This document shows positions 16,672 to 24,846 of a stretch of DNA of 64,000 nt, piece after piece; position 1 is the first letter of the stretch; each line of letters begins with the position of its first letter. The translations under genes were made by a program, and so were the position numbers. The DNA is from JAYVJH01 sp043777595 (GTDB taxonomy: Bacteria; Bacteroidota; Bacteroidia; Cytophagales; Spirosomataceae). A model generated the notes under the pieces. It was not told the DNA's origin and searched no databases. It saw nothing but the letters and a program-made list of their open reading frames with translations. The stretch is from positions 38,834 to 102,833 of the forward strand of contig JAYWHT010000094.1 in the NCBI GenBank assembly GCA_043777595.1, in the 5' to 3' direction.

Positions 16672-18491
16672 AATTATCGAATTATCAAATTATTAAATTA
16701 TTAGTTTTTTTGCCACTGTTTGTAGTTGCCCAACCCAAACGTGAGTTTAGGGCCGCATGGATTGCCACGGTAAGCAACGTGGACTGGCCGTCTAACAAAA
16801 ACCTAAGCCCCGAAGCACAGCGTGCCGAGCTTATAGCGATGCTCGACTCGCAAAAAAAACTGGGTATGAACGCCGTAATCTTACAAGTTCGTAATGCCTG
16901 CGATGCCGTCTATCAGAGCGACATTGAGCCATGGTCTGAATGGCTCACAGGCCAGCAAGGATACAGCCCAGGCTACGACCCGCTGGCATTTGCGATTGAG
17001 GAATGTAGAAAAAGAAGCCTTGAAATCCATGCTTGGTTCAATCCATACAGAGCCGTTACCGATGCTACGAGGTCTTCGATTGCACCCAATCATGTTTCTA
17101 AAACTCACCCCGAATGGATACGTTCTTATGGTAATTTACGAATATTAGACCCTGGTATTCCTGCCGTCAGAGATTATGTAAACAACATCGTGATGGACGT
17201 GCTGCGCCGCTACGATGTGGACGGTATTCATTTTGACGATTATTTTTATCCATATCCTCAAACAGGAATTGAACTAAATGATAATGCAACTTTTAATAGT
17301 TTTGGACGTGGGTTTACAAACAAAGCCGACTGGCGGCGCAACAACGTGGACTTGCTGGTTGAGATGGTTTCTGAGAATATAAAAAAAACAAAACCGTGGG
17401 TTAAGTTTGGCATTTCACCCTTTGGTATTTGGCAAAACAAAGCCTCATCGCCCGATGGCTCTAATACCAAAGGGCTTGAAAGCTACTCAGCTATTTACTC
17501 AGACTCAAAATATTGGCTTGAACAAAACTGGATTGACTATGTAGCACCACAACTTTATTGGAAGATTGGACACTCAGCAGCCGATTTTACAGCCCTTGCG
17601 CCTTGGTGGAACGCCAACGCCAACGGGCGGCACGTATATGTGGGCTATGCCGTCTATAAAACCGATACCGACTGGCAAGACCCCAACGAGGTTACAAATC
17701 AAATAAAAATAGCCCGCTCGTTTCAGAACATCAATGGTAGTGTTTTTTTTAGTGCCAAAACCTTAAAAAACAATCCTTTGGGTGTAAATCAATCAATCAA
17801 AGTAGCATTTCAAAATCTGTCTCTGCCACCTACCATGCCATGGAAAGACGACGTTCTGCCAGCAGCACCAATCAACCTAATGGCACAGTTGCAGCCCGAC
17901 AGTAAGGTAAAGTTATCGTGGAATTATTTTAATAAATCTGACAATGAATTTGATAAAGCAAAAAAGTTTGTAGTCTATCGCTTCGACAACAACGAGCCTG
18001 TGGTTGGCAACAATAGCCGAAACATCAAAGCCGTTTTGCCTTATTTATCCGACAGCCCAGCGATGGTCTTTATTGATTTGGAAGCACAAGCTGGCGTTAA
18101 TTATCAATACGTTGTAACGGCTCTCGACAGGCTTTCAAACGAAAGTAGCCCGTCGGCCACAGCAAGTACTGCCGTTCTGACGGCAGCACAAGAAACCCCC
18201 GTAGCCACCAACAAAGCCCCCGACAAGGCCGACAATAGTTTTCAGGTTTTTCCAAATCCGTTCAATCAGCAGGTGAGTATTCGTTACAAACTTCAAAAAG
18301 GCAGTACTGTAAGTCTTTTTGTTTATGACACACAAGGCGCAAAAGTCGGCGCATTGGTCAATGACGAACAAAAACCAGAAGGTACTCATTCGGTTGTTTT
18401 CAATGGTGAGTTTTTGAGCGATGGGGTTTATTATGCCCGACTAAATACGGGGAGTGGCATCAAGACTTTGAAGATAGTACTGGCAAGATAA
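16668..18491 (+). CDS. Glycosyl hydrolase family 10-like (GHL10) protein with T9SS sorting domain
   Basis: 607 residues: signal peptide (IIKLLVFLPLFVVAQ); a GHL10/DUF187 TIM-barrel from about 25 to 390 (REFRAAWIATVSNVDWPS, GMNAVILQVRNACDAVYQS, EIHAWFNPYRA, DGIHFDDYFYPYP); an Fn3-like region from about 400 to 495; then a C-terminal type A T9SS sorting domain (FQVFPNPFNQQVSIRYKLQ ... GVYYARLNTGSGIKTLKIVL). It is predicted to be exported by Sec, then moved over the outer membrane by the Por system and anchored or released by the PorU/PorV complex, both encoded in this window. The carbohydrate substrate is unknown; related proteins act on cell-wall or algal glycans. Confidence 0.9.
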   Translation: MKLSNYQIIKLLVFLPLFVVAQPKREFRAAWIATVSNVDWPSNKNLSPEAQRAELIAMLDSQKKLGMNAVILQVRNACDAVYQSDIEPWSEWLTGQQGYSPGYDPLAFAIEECRKRSLEIHAWFNPYRAVTDATRSSIAPNHVSKTHPEWIRSYGNLRILDPGIPAVRDYVNNIVMDVLRRYDVDGIHFDDYFYPYPQTGIELNDNATFNSFGRGFTNKADWRRNNVDLLVEMVSENIKKTKPWVKFGISPFGIWQNKASSPDGSNTKGLESYSAIYSDSKYWLEQNWIDYVAPQLYWKIGHSAADFTALAPWWNANANGRHVYVGYAVYKTDTDWQDPNEVTNQIKIARSFQNINGSVFFSAKTLKNNPLGVNQSIKVAFQNLSLPPTMPWKDDVLPAAPINLMAQLQPDSKVKLSWNYFNKSDNEFDKAKKFVVYRFDNNEPVVGNNSRNIKAVLPYLSDSPAMVFIDLEAQAGVNYQYVVTALDRLSNESSPSATASTAVLTAAQETPVATNKAPDKADNSFQVFPNPFNQQVSIRYKLQKGSTVSLFVYDTQGAKVGALVNDEQKPEGTHSVVFNGEFLSDGVYYARLNTGSGIKTLKIVLAR

Positions 18492-18504
18492 TGCTCCAAA
18501 AACA

Positions 18505-19626
18505 CTATAAATGACGAGTAGCCTGCAAAAAATCTACAATTCGTTCGCTGGCCAAGCCATCACCGTAAGGATTGTTGGCCTGCGACATTCGGTCGTAAAC
18601 TGTTTTGTTTTCGTACAATTCTCTGACTGCCTGCACTATATTTTCACGGTTTGCGCCTACCAATTTTACAGTGCCAGCATCAACGGCCTCGGGGCGTTCG
18701 GTGGTATCTCGCATTACGAGTACGGGCTTACCCAAACTCGGCGCTTCTTCTTGTACGCCACCTGAGTCGGTCAAAATCACCCAAGACTGTTTCATCGCAA
18801 ACACAAAATCGGCATAGTCCATTGGAGCAGGTAGATGTACGTTTGGCAAGTCACCAAGTAGTTCATATACAGGCTTTTGGACATTAGGATTGAGGTGAAC
18901 AGGATAAACGATTTGAAGGTCGGGATAGCTTTCGGCCAGTTCTTTGAGACCACTACAAATCTGAATAAAGCCATCTCCAAAGTTTTCTCGGCGGTGGCCT
19001 GTTACGAGTAGAATTTTATTTTTTAAATTAAAAATAGCCCATGTTTTTTCATCAATTTTATCTGAAAAACCATTGACTTTATCGCTCACATACAGAAGCG
19101 CATCGATGACTGTATTGCCTGTAAGAATAATCTTTGACTTATCAATACCTTCACTCAAAAGGGTTTGTACGTTTCGGGCTGTAGGAGCAAAGTAAAAATC
19201 GGTAAGGCGATCGGTCAAAACCCGATTGGCTTCTTCTGGAAATGGTGACTGTAAATTGCCTGTTCGTAGTCCAGCCTCAACGTGGCCAATCTTGATACCC
19301 GCATAAAAGGCCGCCAATGAAGTAGCCAGACACGTAGTAGTGTCGCCATGGACAAGTACAACATCGGGCTTAAAAGTTTTGAACAATTCACGCAAGCCCG
19401 TCAAGATTTTACAGGTAATGTCGGTCAAATCTTGGCCTGCTTGCATGATGTCGAGGTCGTAGTCGGGCTTTAAGCCAAAGAGTTCGAGGACTTGGTCGAG
19501 CATCTGACGGTGCTGGCCTGTTACACAAAAACGATGCTCAATACCTTCGGCTTGGTTCAATTTTTGGACCAAAACAGCCATTTTGATAGCCTCGGGACGA
19601 GTACCAAATACAGTTAATATTTTCAT
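18505..19626 (-). CDS. wecB: UDP-N-acetylglucosamine 2-epimerase (non-hydrolysing)
   Basis: 373 residues, full length. The enzyme interconverts UDP-GlcNAc and UDP-ManNAc for surface polysaccharide synthesis. The start KILTVFGTRPEAIKMAVLV is typical. Further motifs are VLVHGDTTTCLATSLAAFYAGIKIGHVEAGLRTG, FPEEANRVLTDRLTDFYFAPT, TGHRRENFG, and the UDP-binding GGVQEEAPSLGKPVLVMRDTTERPE. It overlaps the methyltransferase upstream by 4 bp, forming an operon that continues from ubiE/porT. Confidence 0.95.
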   Translation of the reverse strand: MKILTVFGTRPEAIKMAVLVQKLNQAEGIEHRFCVTGQHRQMLDQVLELFGLKPDYDLDIMQAGQDLTDITCKILTGLRELFKTFKPDVVLVHGDTTTCLATSLAAFYAGIKIGHVEAGLRTGNLQSPFPEEANRVLTDRLTDFYFAPTARNVQTLLSEGIDKSKIILTGNTVIDALLYVSDKVNGFSDKIDEKTWAIFNLKNKILLVTGHRRENFGDGFIQICSGLKELAESYPDLQIVYPVHLNPNVQKPVYELLGDLPNVHLPAPMDYADFVFAMKQSWVILTDSGGVQEEAPSLGKPVLVMRDTTERPEAVDAGTVKLVGANRENIVQAVRELYENKTVYDRMSQANNPYGDGLASERIVDFLQATRHL

Positions 19627-20384
19627 TTCCAGGCAATATATATTTTTTCAGTTGCACCAATACCAAAACGCTTACCGTCAATCTGCTGGGCATAGGTATC
19701 GTTTTCTACTCTAAATCCTTGCGCTCTGAGGCGGTCGGCGTAGTCGGCACCATAATACCAGCGTTGGTCGTGGCCATGGTAGAGTTTTTGTTTTTGGTCT
19801 TGGGTCAAATTGGCATCTGAAAATGTTTTTTCTTGATTGAGGTTAATTGGATCATGGAAAATGGCATAACCACCAGGCTTGAGCGTACGATAGACCTCTC
19901 TGATAGCTTTGGCATCGTCGGGAACCATGACCAAAATACCTACGGCAATGATTACGTCAAAAACATTATCGTCAAATTTTATGTCGTCAATAGACATCAC
20001 ATAGTCGGGCTGAACAGTAATGCTGCTCGTGAACGAAGTCATGTAGTCGGCAGTAACGTAGTCGATATACGGGTTAGCTTTGATACTCGGAATGAGACAA
20101 ATATCTGGCGCAAAGTGTAATACTCGCTTACGTGGGGCTTCATAAAAATTGAGTTTGTCTCGTAAATTGAGATAAATATAGCGGTGGCGTTCGAGCGACT
20201 TGCAGTCGGGGCAGTAGGCATTTTGACGATACCTGAACGGCATAAAAGACTTGAACGTTCCGCCACAAATAGGACACTCAACGGCTTCGCCTTGCCGATA
20301 AGGCATGGCCTTGATTTGAAATCTAAGATTACGAATGGGCTGCAGGACAACGTAGCCTAATAGTTTTTTTAGGATTTGTTTCAT
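19623..20384 (-). CDS. Class I SAM-dependent methyltransferase with N-terminal zinc ribbon
   Basis: 253 residues. A zinc ribbon CPICGG...CPDCKSLERHRY (about 38-65) precedes a Rossmann methyltransferase fold: VLHFAPDICLIPSIK, VTADYM, a motif like DDIKFDDNVFDVIIAVGILVMVPDDAKAIREVYRTLKPGGYAIFHDP, and a C-terminal IYIAWK. This layout is seen in methyltransferases near glycan genes, so a role in modifying a surface sugar is a reasonable guess given wecB next door. The acceptor is not known. It overlaps wecB by 4 bp and follows porT by 3 bp. Confidence 0.85.
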   Translation of the reverse strand: MKQILKKLLGYVVLQPIRNLRFQIKAMPYRQGEAVECPICGGTFKSFMPFRYRQNAYCPDCKSLERHRYIYLNLRDKLNFYEAPRKRVLHFAPDICLIPSIKANPYIDYVTADYMTSFTSSITVQPDYVMSIDDIKFDDNVFDVIIAVGILVMVPDDAKAIREVYRTLKPGGYAIFHDPINLNQEKTFSDANLTQDQKQKLYHGHDQRWYYGADYADRLRAQGFRVENDTYAQQIDGKRFGIGATEKIYIAWK

Positions 20385-20387
20385 AGT

Positions 20388-21101
20388 TTACTCAAACATC
20401 AGATAGAGCGTAATGCTGTGGGTGGTAAGACGGCCAATACCGAGCGAGGTGGGGTTGTCGGACGGTTTGTACATATTGACCAGTCCAGTCGAAAACCGCA
20501 GTTCGGGGGTTAGCTTGGTGTAGGGCAAAAATTGTTCAAGACCAAAGCCATAGTCGAGTGTCAGGTCGGTAGTTCGGGTTGTAAGGCGTTCGGTACCAGA
20601 TAGTTGCCTACGGCGGACGTTAGTCTCAAAACCAAAAGTCAAACCTGCTATCATGTACATTCGGCTGTTCATGCGGCGTTGCGACTTGTATTTGAGTAAT
20701 ACCGGAATCTCTATCCAAGTCGCTTCTCTTATTTCTTGCCGACTGCTTCCCTTCAAAAACTTGTACTCCACCACTCGCTCATACAACGATATTGATGGCG
20801 TTGAGCGTAAGTCCCAATGGTCATTCAAAAATTTATTAAACACAAAGCCCATTCTAAAACCCTTCGTAACAGGTGCTGTGATGAGTACCGTACTGTCGGA
20901 AGCGGCCAAGAACTCGTTACTGTGCATAACATTGAACCTTGTGCTGGGCAGCGCAAACAAAAAACCGTAGTGTATGTCTTTGTCTTCGTAGTTTTCTTGG
21001 TATTTGGGTCTATATTTTAATTCTTGTGCCAATACAGATTGACCCAATGATAGAAAAAACAAAACCAAGAAACTTACTTTTTGCCCACGTAGATTGAGCA
21101 T
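20388..21101 (-). CDS. porT: Type IX secretion system protein PorT
   Basis: 237 residues from the ATG at 21101; a start at 21125 is open but would put eight residues before the signal peptide. It begins with a signal peptide (KVSFLVLFFLSLGQSVLAQ). The mature protein fits an eight-stranded outer-membrane barrel of the PorT/SprT type: DIHYGFLFALPSTRFNV, NDHWDLRSTPSISLYERVVEYKF, ATWIEIPVLLKYKSQRR and a terminal aromatic strand SITLYLMFE. PorT is needed for T9SS secretion. The gene directly follows and overlaps ubiE, an arrangement I know from many Bacteroidota and strong support for the call. Confidence 0.88.
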   Translation of the reverse strand: MLNLRGQKVSFLVLFFLSLGQSVLAQELKYRPKYQENYEDKDIHYGFLFALPSTRFNVMHSNEFLAASDSTVLITAPVTKGFRMGFVFNKFLNDHWDLRSTPSISLYERVVEYKFLKGSSRQEIREATWIEIPVLLKYKSQRRMNSRMYMIAGLTFGFETNVRRRQLSGTERLTTRTTDLTLDYGFGLEQFLPYTKLTPELRFSTGLVNMYKPSDNPTSLGIGRLTTHSITLYLMFE

Positions 21102-21796
21102 ATTCCAAATGTGAGTGTAATACATCGTGTTTGGCGGAAACCCGCCGCTTCGTAAATATTCAAAAAATCTTGTCCATCGGGAAACGCCTGTACTGACTCA
21201 GGTAGATAGGTGTAAGCCGAGGCATCTTTGGACACCAACCGCCCAATGGTAGGCAAGATGTAACGAAAATAAAAGTTATAAAATTGCTTGAACGGAAAAC
21301 TTTTTGGCTTTGAAAACTCAACTACCACACAAGTTCCGCCTGTTTTGAGTACCCGACACATATCTGTCAGGCCAGCGAGTAGGTTTTCAAAGTTACGAAC
21401 CCCAAACGAAGCCATGACGGCATCGAAGCTATTGTCGGCAAAGGCCAGTGCTTGGGAGTCGCCTGTTTGTAGAGTAATGATTTGCTCTTGACCCATTTTT
21501 TTGATTTTTTCTCGACCAACGGCCAACATTCCTTCCGAAATATCGACACCGATTATTTTTTCGGGTTTGAGCGATAGTGCCTCGATAGCAAAGTCGCCTG
21601 TGCCAGTGGCTATGTCCAAAATCGTTTTGGGAGCATCGGCTTTGAGTATTTTGACGGCCTGTTTGCGCCAATAAAAATCAATACCTGCGCTCAAAAAATG
21701 GTTCAAGAAGTCATAATTGGCAGATACATTGTCGAACATTGTGGCAATTTGTTCTCGCTTGCCTGCGGTACTTTCTTTGTATGGAACTACTGTCAT
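21074..21796 (-). CDS. ubiE: Demethylmenaquinone / ubiquinone C-methyltransferase
   Basis: 240 residues, full length. It methylates demethylmenaquinone to menaquinone with SAM (MenG role). Family signatures: FDNVSANYDFLNHFLSAGIDFYWR, the SAM loop ILDIATGTGDFAIEAL, then VDISEGMLAVGREK, FDAVMASFGVRNFENL and VLKTGGTCVVVEFSKP. The C-terminus ends YLPESVQAFPDGQDFLNIYEAAGF. The last 28 bp overlap the start of porT. This is the first gene of a likely operon running ubiE-porT-methyltransferase-wecB. Confidence 0.95.
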   Translation of the reverse strand: MTVVPYKESTAGKREQIATMFDNVSANYDFLNHFLSAGIDFYWRKQAVKILKADAPKTILDIATGTGDFAIEALSLKPEKIIGVDISEGMLAVGREKIKKMGQEQIITLQTGDSQALAFADNSFDAVMASFGVRNFENLLAGLTDMCRVLKTGGTCVVVEFSKPKSFPFKQFYNFYFRYILPTIGRLVSKDASAYTYLPESVQAFPDGQDFLNIYEAAGFRQTRCITLTFGICSIYVGKK

Positions 21797-21880
21797 GGTG
21801 TTGATTGGGGAATGTTTGTTTGCAGTCGGTAAGTAAAAGAATTGCGTTGTCTGATAATTCTTATGGGGGTCTATTTTTTT

Positions 21881-21954
21881 ACCACAAAAAGCACAAAAGA
21901 TTGCGAAAAATATTGGTTCTCAGACCTTTTGCGTCCTATTGTATCTTTTGTGGT
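21881..21954. repeat. 74-bp imperfect inverted repeat
   Basis: The ends ACCACAAAA (21881-21889) and TTTTGTGGT (21946-21954) are perfect inverted repeats. The inner parts (GCACAAAAGATTGCGAAAA against CTTTTGCGTCCTATTGTATC) pair imperfectly. The element lies in the 220-bp gap between metZ and ubiE. It resembles the ACCACAAAGGCACAAAG type of dispersed palindrome found in many bacterial genomes. Confidence 0.6.
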
Positions 21955-22016
21955 TGAGTAAATAACAGAAATTGTCGGGTAGCCAAAGAATTACACATTC
22001 AAAAAACCCCAAAAAC

Positions 22017-23195
22017 CTACAATTTGTTTGCGCTCACTTCAACGGCCTGTACAAAATCGGTAATGAGGTCGTCGATATGCTCTAAACCAACCGAAATTCG
22101 GACGAGGCCAGGCGTAATACCCAGCGCAGCTTTTTCGTTGGGTTTGAGTTTGGCGTGCGTTGTGGTGTCGGGATTGGTAACAATAGTACGGGTATCGCCT
22201 AAGTTGGAGGATAAAGTTGCGATTTGTAAGGCCGCAAAAAACGCACTTACCCGTTTGAAGCCCCCAGCGAGTTCTATCGTAACAATCGCTCCCCCTGCTG
22301 TCATTTGTGCTTTGGCGAGTGTGTGTTGGGGGTGGCTTGGTAAAAAAGGATAATTGACTTTCTGAACGCCAGCGTGAGCGTCTAAGGCTTCGGCGAGTTT
22401 TTGGGCGTTTTGACAGTGTTTTTCCATACGCAGTTCCAATGTTTCTAAACTCTTGCTCAACACCCAAGCATTGAAAGCCGACATTGATGGGCCTGTGTGC
22501 CGTGCAAAAAAACGAATCGGTTGAATCAGCGCCTTTGAGCCAGTCAATACTCCTCCCAACACACGACCTTGCCCGTCCATAAATTTTGTAGCCGAGTGTA
22601 CCACCAAGTCCGAACCAAAATCGGCGGGAGTCTGTAAAATAGGTGTTGCGAAGCAGTTATCGACATAAAAAACCAGGTTGTGTGCCTTACAAACTCGGCC
22701 TATCATGGCCAAATCGACAAGCTCTAAGCCTGGGTTTGAGGGTGTTTCTAAGTAAATCATACGGGTGTTGGGCTGGACGGCGGCCAACCAATCAGCTTCT
22801 GAGGCATTGGCATCGACATAAGTATAAGTAACGCCCCATTTAGCCAAAATAACTGTAATAATTTGGTGAGCAGAGCCAAACAACGCCCGACAAGCCACCA
22901 AATGGTCGCCCGACTTCAAGATACCCGCAAAGCCCGCAAAAACCGCCGCCATGCCTGTAGCAAAAGCAAGCCCATCTTCGTGTCTTTCGAGCATCACTAC
23001 TTTATCTACAAACTCTTGAACCGATGGATTTGAAAATCGGCTGTAAATATTACCTTCTTCGGTTTCATCAAAAAGTGCTTTGCCCTGCTCTGCCGACTCA
23101 AAAGCGAAGCTCGAAGTCAAGAACAACGGCGTGCTGTGTTCACGGTATTGGGTTTTGGCAGTTTGGGTGCGTATGGCTTTTGTTTGGCGTTGCAT
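22017..23195 (-). CDS. metZ: O-succinylhomoserine sulfhydrylase (Cys/Met metabolism PLP enzyme)
   Basis: 392 residues, full length. These PLP enzymes make homocysteine from an O-acylated homoserine and sulfide. The start AIRTQTAKTQYREHSTPLFLTSSFAFESAEQG matches MetZ. Other motifs: YSRFSNPSVQEFVDKVVMLE; FATGMAAVFAGFAGI; YLETPSNPGLELVDL; the PLP Lys in HSATKFMDGQG; and GPSMSAFNAWVLSKSLETLELRMEKH. The choice of MetZ over cystathionine gamma-synthase or gamma-lyase rests on overall pattern; acyl donor specificity cannot be proved. Confidence 0.88.
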   Translation of the reverse strand: MQRQTKAIRTQTAKTQYREHSTPLFLTSSFAFESAEQGKALFDETEEGNIYSRFSNPSVQEFVDKVVMLERHEDGLAFATGMAAVFAGFAGILKSGDHLVACRALFGSAHQIITVILAKWGVTYTYVDANASEADWLAAVQPNTRMIYLETPSNPGLELVDLAMIGRVCKAHNLVFYVDNCFATPILQTPADFGSDLVVHSATKFMDGQGRVLGGVLTGSKALIQPIRFFARHTGPSMSAFNAWVLSKSLETLELRMEKHCQNAQKLAEALDAHAGVQKVNYPFLPSHPQHTLAKAQMTAGGAIVTIELAGGFKRVSAFFAALQIATLSSNLGDTRTIVTNPDTTTHAKLKPNEKAALGITPGLVRISVGLEHIDDLITDFVQAVEVSANKL

Positions 23196-23222
23196 AGTGT
23201 GGTTTGACTGGGGTGTGTTTTA

Positions 23223-23633
23223 TTATTTTTCTGCTAATATTGTTTTAAATTCATCTAATTTGACGACTTTGAGCGGTGGAAAATCTATATTATTGAAGAT
23301 ATCAAAATGCCTATCATTTGAAACTAACAATGATGCACCAACAGATAAGGCCAAATTAGCAAATTTGTTGTCATCGGGGTCGTCTTCTATCAAGTTCAAT
23401 ACAAACGAAGATTCTGACATTTGTATATTTGACTTTGTTAGCATTAGTTCTATCACCAAATCTGCCGCTGTTTTTGAATATCTATCTATTATCATTTCGT
23501 AGTACTCTAACAAAATTTCCGTACTCACCACCCAAATAAATTTACCTAAATTAAATGCCTCGTATAGCCAATATCCACTTCCTTTTGGTGGAATGGACGC
23601 AAGTAAACAGTTAGTATCAATTACAACTTTCAC
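23223..23633 (-). CDS. PIN-domain toxin (VapC-like)
   Basis: 136 residues starting with GTG at 23633. PIN domains are Mg-dependent RNases, usually the toxin of type II toxin-antitoxin pairs. The first acidic residue is in VVIDTNCLLA; the middle acidic site is in STEILLEYYEMI; the later ones are in EDDPDDNKFANLALSVGA and VSNDRHF. The subfamily resembles the putative toxin PIN family of COG1569. The GTG overlaps the upstream gene's stop by 4 bp (GTGA), the normal antitoxin-toxin coupling. Confidence 0.88.
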   Translation of the reverse strand: MKVVIDTNCLLASIPPKGSGYWLYEAFNLGKFIWVVSTEILLEYYEMIIDRYSKTAADLVIELMLTKSNIQMSESSFVLNLIEDDPDDNKFANLALSVGASLLVSNDRHFDIFNNIDFPPLKVVKLDEFKTILAEK

Positions 23634-23878
23634 GATTTTGCCCGTATTTTTTTTAGCATTTCAGTTCTGTTACTCTCTGTGAGCCAAGAGTCATAATCTT
23701 TTTGCGTATACTTTTTTTGGGTTATTACACGGTCTAATTCTTGGTTTAATTTTTGTTGTAAGTGAGCTTGAACCAAACAAATTATCTCGTCTGATTCATT
23801 GGAAGACATCACTGAAAACAAACGCAGTAACCTAATTTGCGCCTCGGTCAATGATTTGGGTGTTTGTAAAGCAGTCAT
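23630..23878 (-). CDS. Putative antitoxin partner of the PIN toxin
   Basis: 82 residues, basic and helical in appearance. The N-terminal part is LTEAQIRLLRLFSVMSSNESDEIICLVQAHLQQKL, and the C-terminal half (DRVITQKKYTQKDYDSWLTESNRTEML) may wrap the toxin. It precedes the PIN gene with a 4-bp overlap, which is the main argument for an antitoxin role. The DNA-binding family is not certain. Confidence 0.75.
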   Translation of the reverse strand: MTALQTPKSLTEAQIRLLRLFSVMSSNESDEIICLVQAHLQQKLNQELDRVITQKKYTQKDYDSWLTESNRTEMLKKIRAKS

Positions 23879-23895
23879 AGTTTTTTATCAAAAAA

Positions 23896-23929
23896 AGCAC
23901 CTCAAAGGAACTTAAACCCCCAAGGTGCT
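23896..23929 (-). terminator. Intrinsic terminator of the beta-barrel gene
   Basis: Read on the minus strand, AGCACCT ... AGGTGCT forms a 7-bp stem with a 20-nt loop and is followed by a run of seven T. It lies 40 bp behind the stop of the minus-strand gene at 23970-24701 and just before the antitoxin start. Confidence 0.75.
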
Positions 23930-23969
23930 ACAAAAGTACTTAATTCTAAGAAATGTATGGCGATAAATA

Positions 23970-24701
23970 TCAAAAAAGTAAACTCAGGCCGCCATTTAGA
24001 CTCAAAATACCAATGGGTTTTACTTCTCGCAAGAAATCTGTGCCTGTATCTGTACCAATTTTTACTGTTGTTTCGACCGAGTCAAAGCTGGCTTTGGTCG
24101 TCAAGTAATCTGCATGCACGGCGAGGGCGATATTGCGGCCCATCATGTATCTAACACTCGCACCCAAACCTGTTGTAAACGATTTTGAATTGACTGCCGT
24201 TGTTTTGACACTCATTGTGTTGCCATAATAAAGCCCTTTTAGTTCCGTACTTGGCCGCTCAACCCACGACATTCCGCCTGTGAGCCGCCCATCAATAGTA
24301 AGGCGGTCAAAAACAAAACTCACGTAAGGCCCTGCCAATAAATGCGAGCAATTCCAGCGGCCTGCGCTGGCTTTCCAGTCGCTGCCGAGCTTGCCGTTTT
24401 CTACTTTCTGAATCATTTGTCTGGTACTGCCATCGTTCAAGCAGTTGCTAAAATTAAGAACTGCACCCCAGCGATGGTTGAGCCTATAACCCAACGAAAC
24501 CTGAAACGATGAACCACTCAGCGCCATCAAGTCTGACGGGGCGTTGGGGTCGCTTTGGTAAGGCGAGCCTATTGGCATGGCCAAGCCCCCCGAAATATTC
24601 AAAAAACCTCGACGGTCGATGTGCGACAATATAAAATCTCGCTGCGCCATCATTGGTAGGCTGGCCAATAGACCAACTGCAAGTAAAAGTACTTTTTTCA
24701 T
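23970..24701 (-). CDS. Outer-membrane beta-barrel-like hypothetical protein
   Basis: 243 residues with a signal peptide (KKVLLLAVGLLASLPMMAQ). Strand-like alternation (FLNISGGLAMPIG, SFQVSLGYRLNHRWGAVLNFS, LLAGPYVSFVFDRLTIDGRLTGG, FTTGLGASVRYMMGRNIALAVHADY) and a C-terminal strand ending in LSLLF suggest a small outer-membrane barrel of the OmpA_OmpW type. No ligand can be named. It is a single gene with its own terminator. Confidence 0.8.
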   Translation of the reverse strand: MKKVLLLAVGLLASLPMMAQRDFILSHIDRRGFLNISGGLAMPIGSPYQSDPNAPSDLMALSGSSFQVSLGYRLNHRWGAVLNFSNCLNDGSTRQMIQKVENGKLGSDWKASAGRWNCSHLLAGPYVSFVFDRLTIDGRLTGGMSWVERPSTELKGLYYGNTMSVKTTAVNSKSFTTGLGASVRYMMGRNIALAVHADYLTTKASFDSVETTVKIGTDTGTDFLREVKPIGILSLNGGLSLLF

Positions 24702-24846
24702 GGTAATTGATATTTATTAAAATATTAGAGTTTTACGGTTACAAGCCAAATTATCAAATACCGTGCCATGTTTTTTAATACTTTGATTATCAGTTAGTTA
24801 ATAAATAATATTGCTCATTATCAAACATATTGCTATTTTTGTAATA

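Noticed and set aside
22039..22467. 142-codon minus-strand ORF inside metZ
   Set aside because: Alternative frame of metZ on the same strand; Arg/Thr-rich, no domain.
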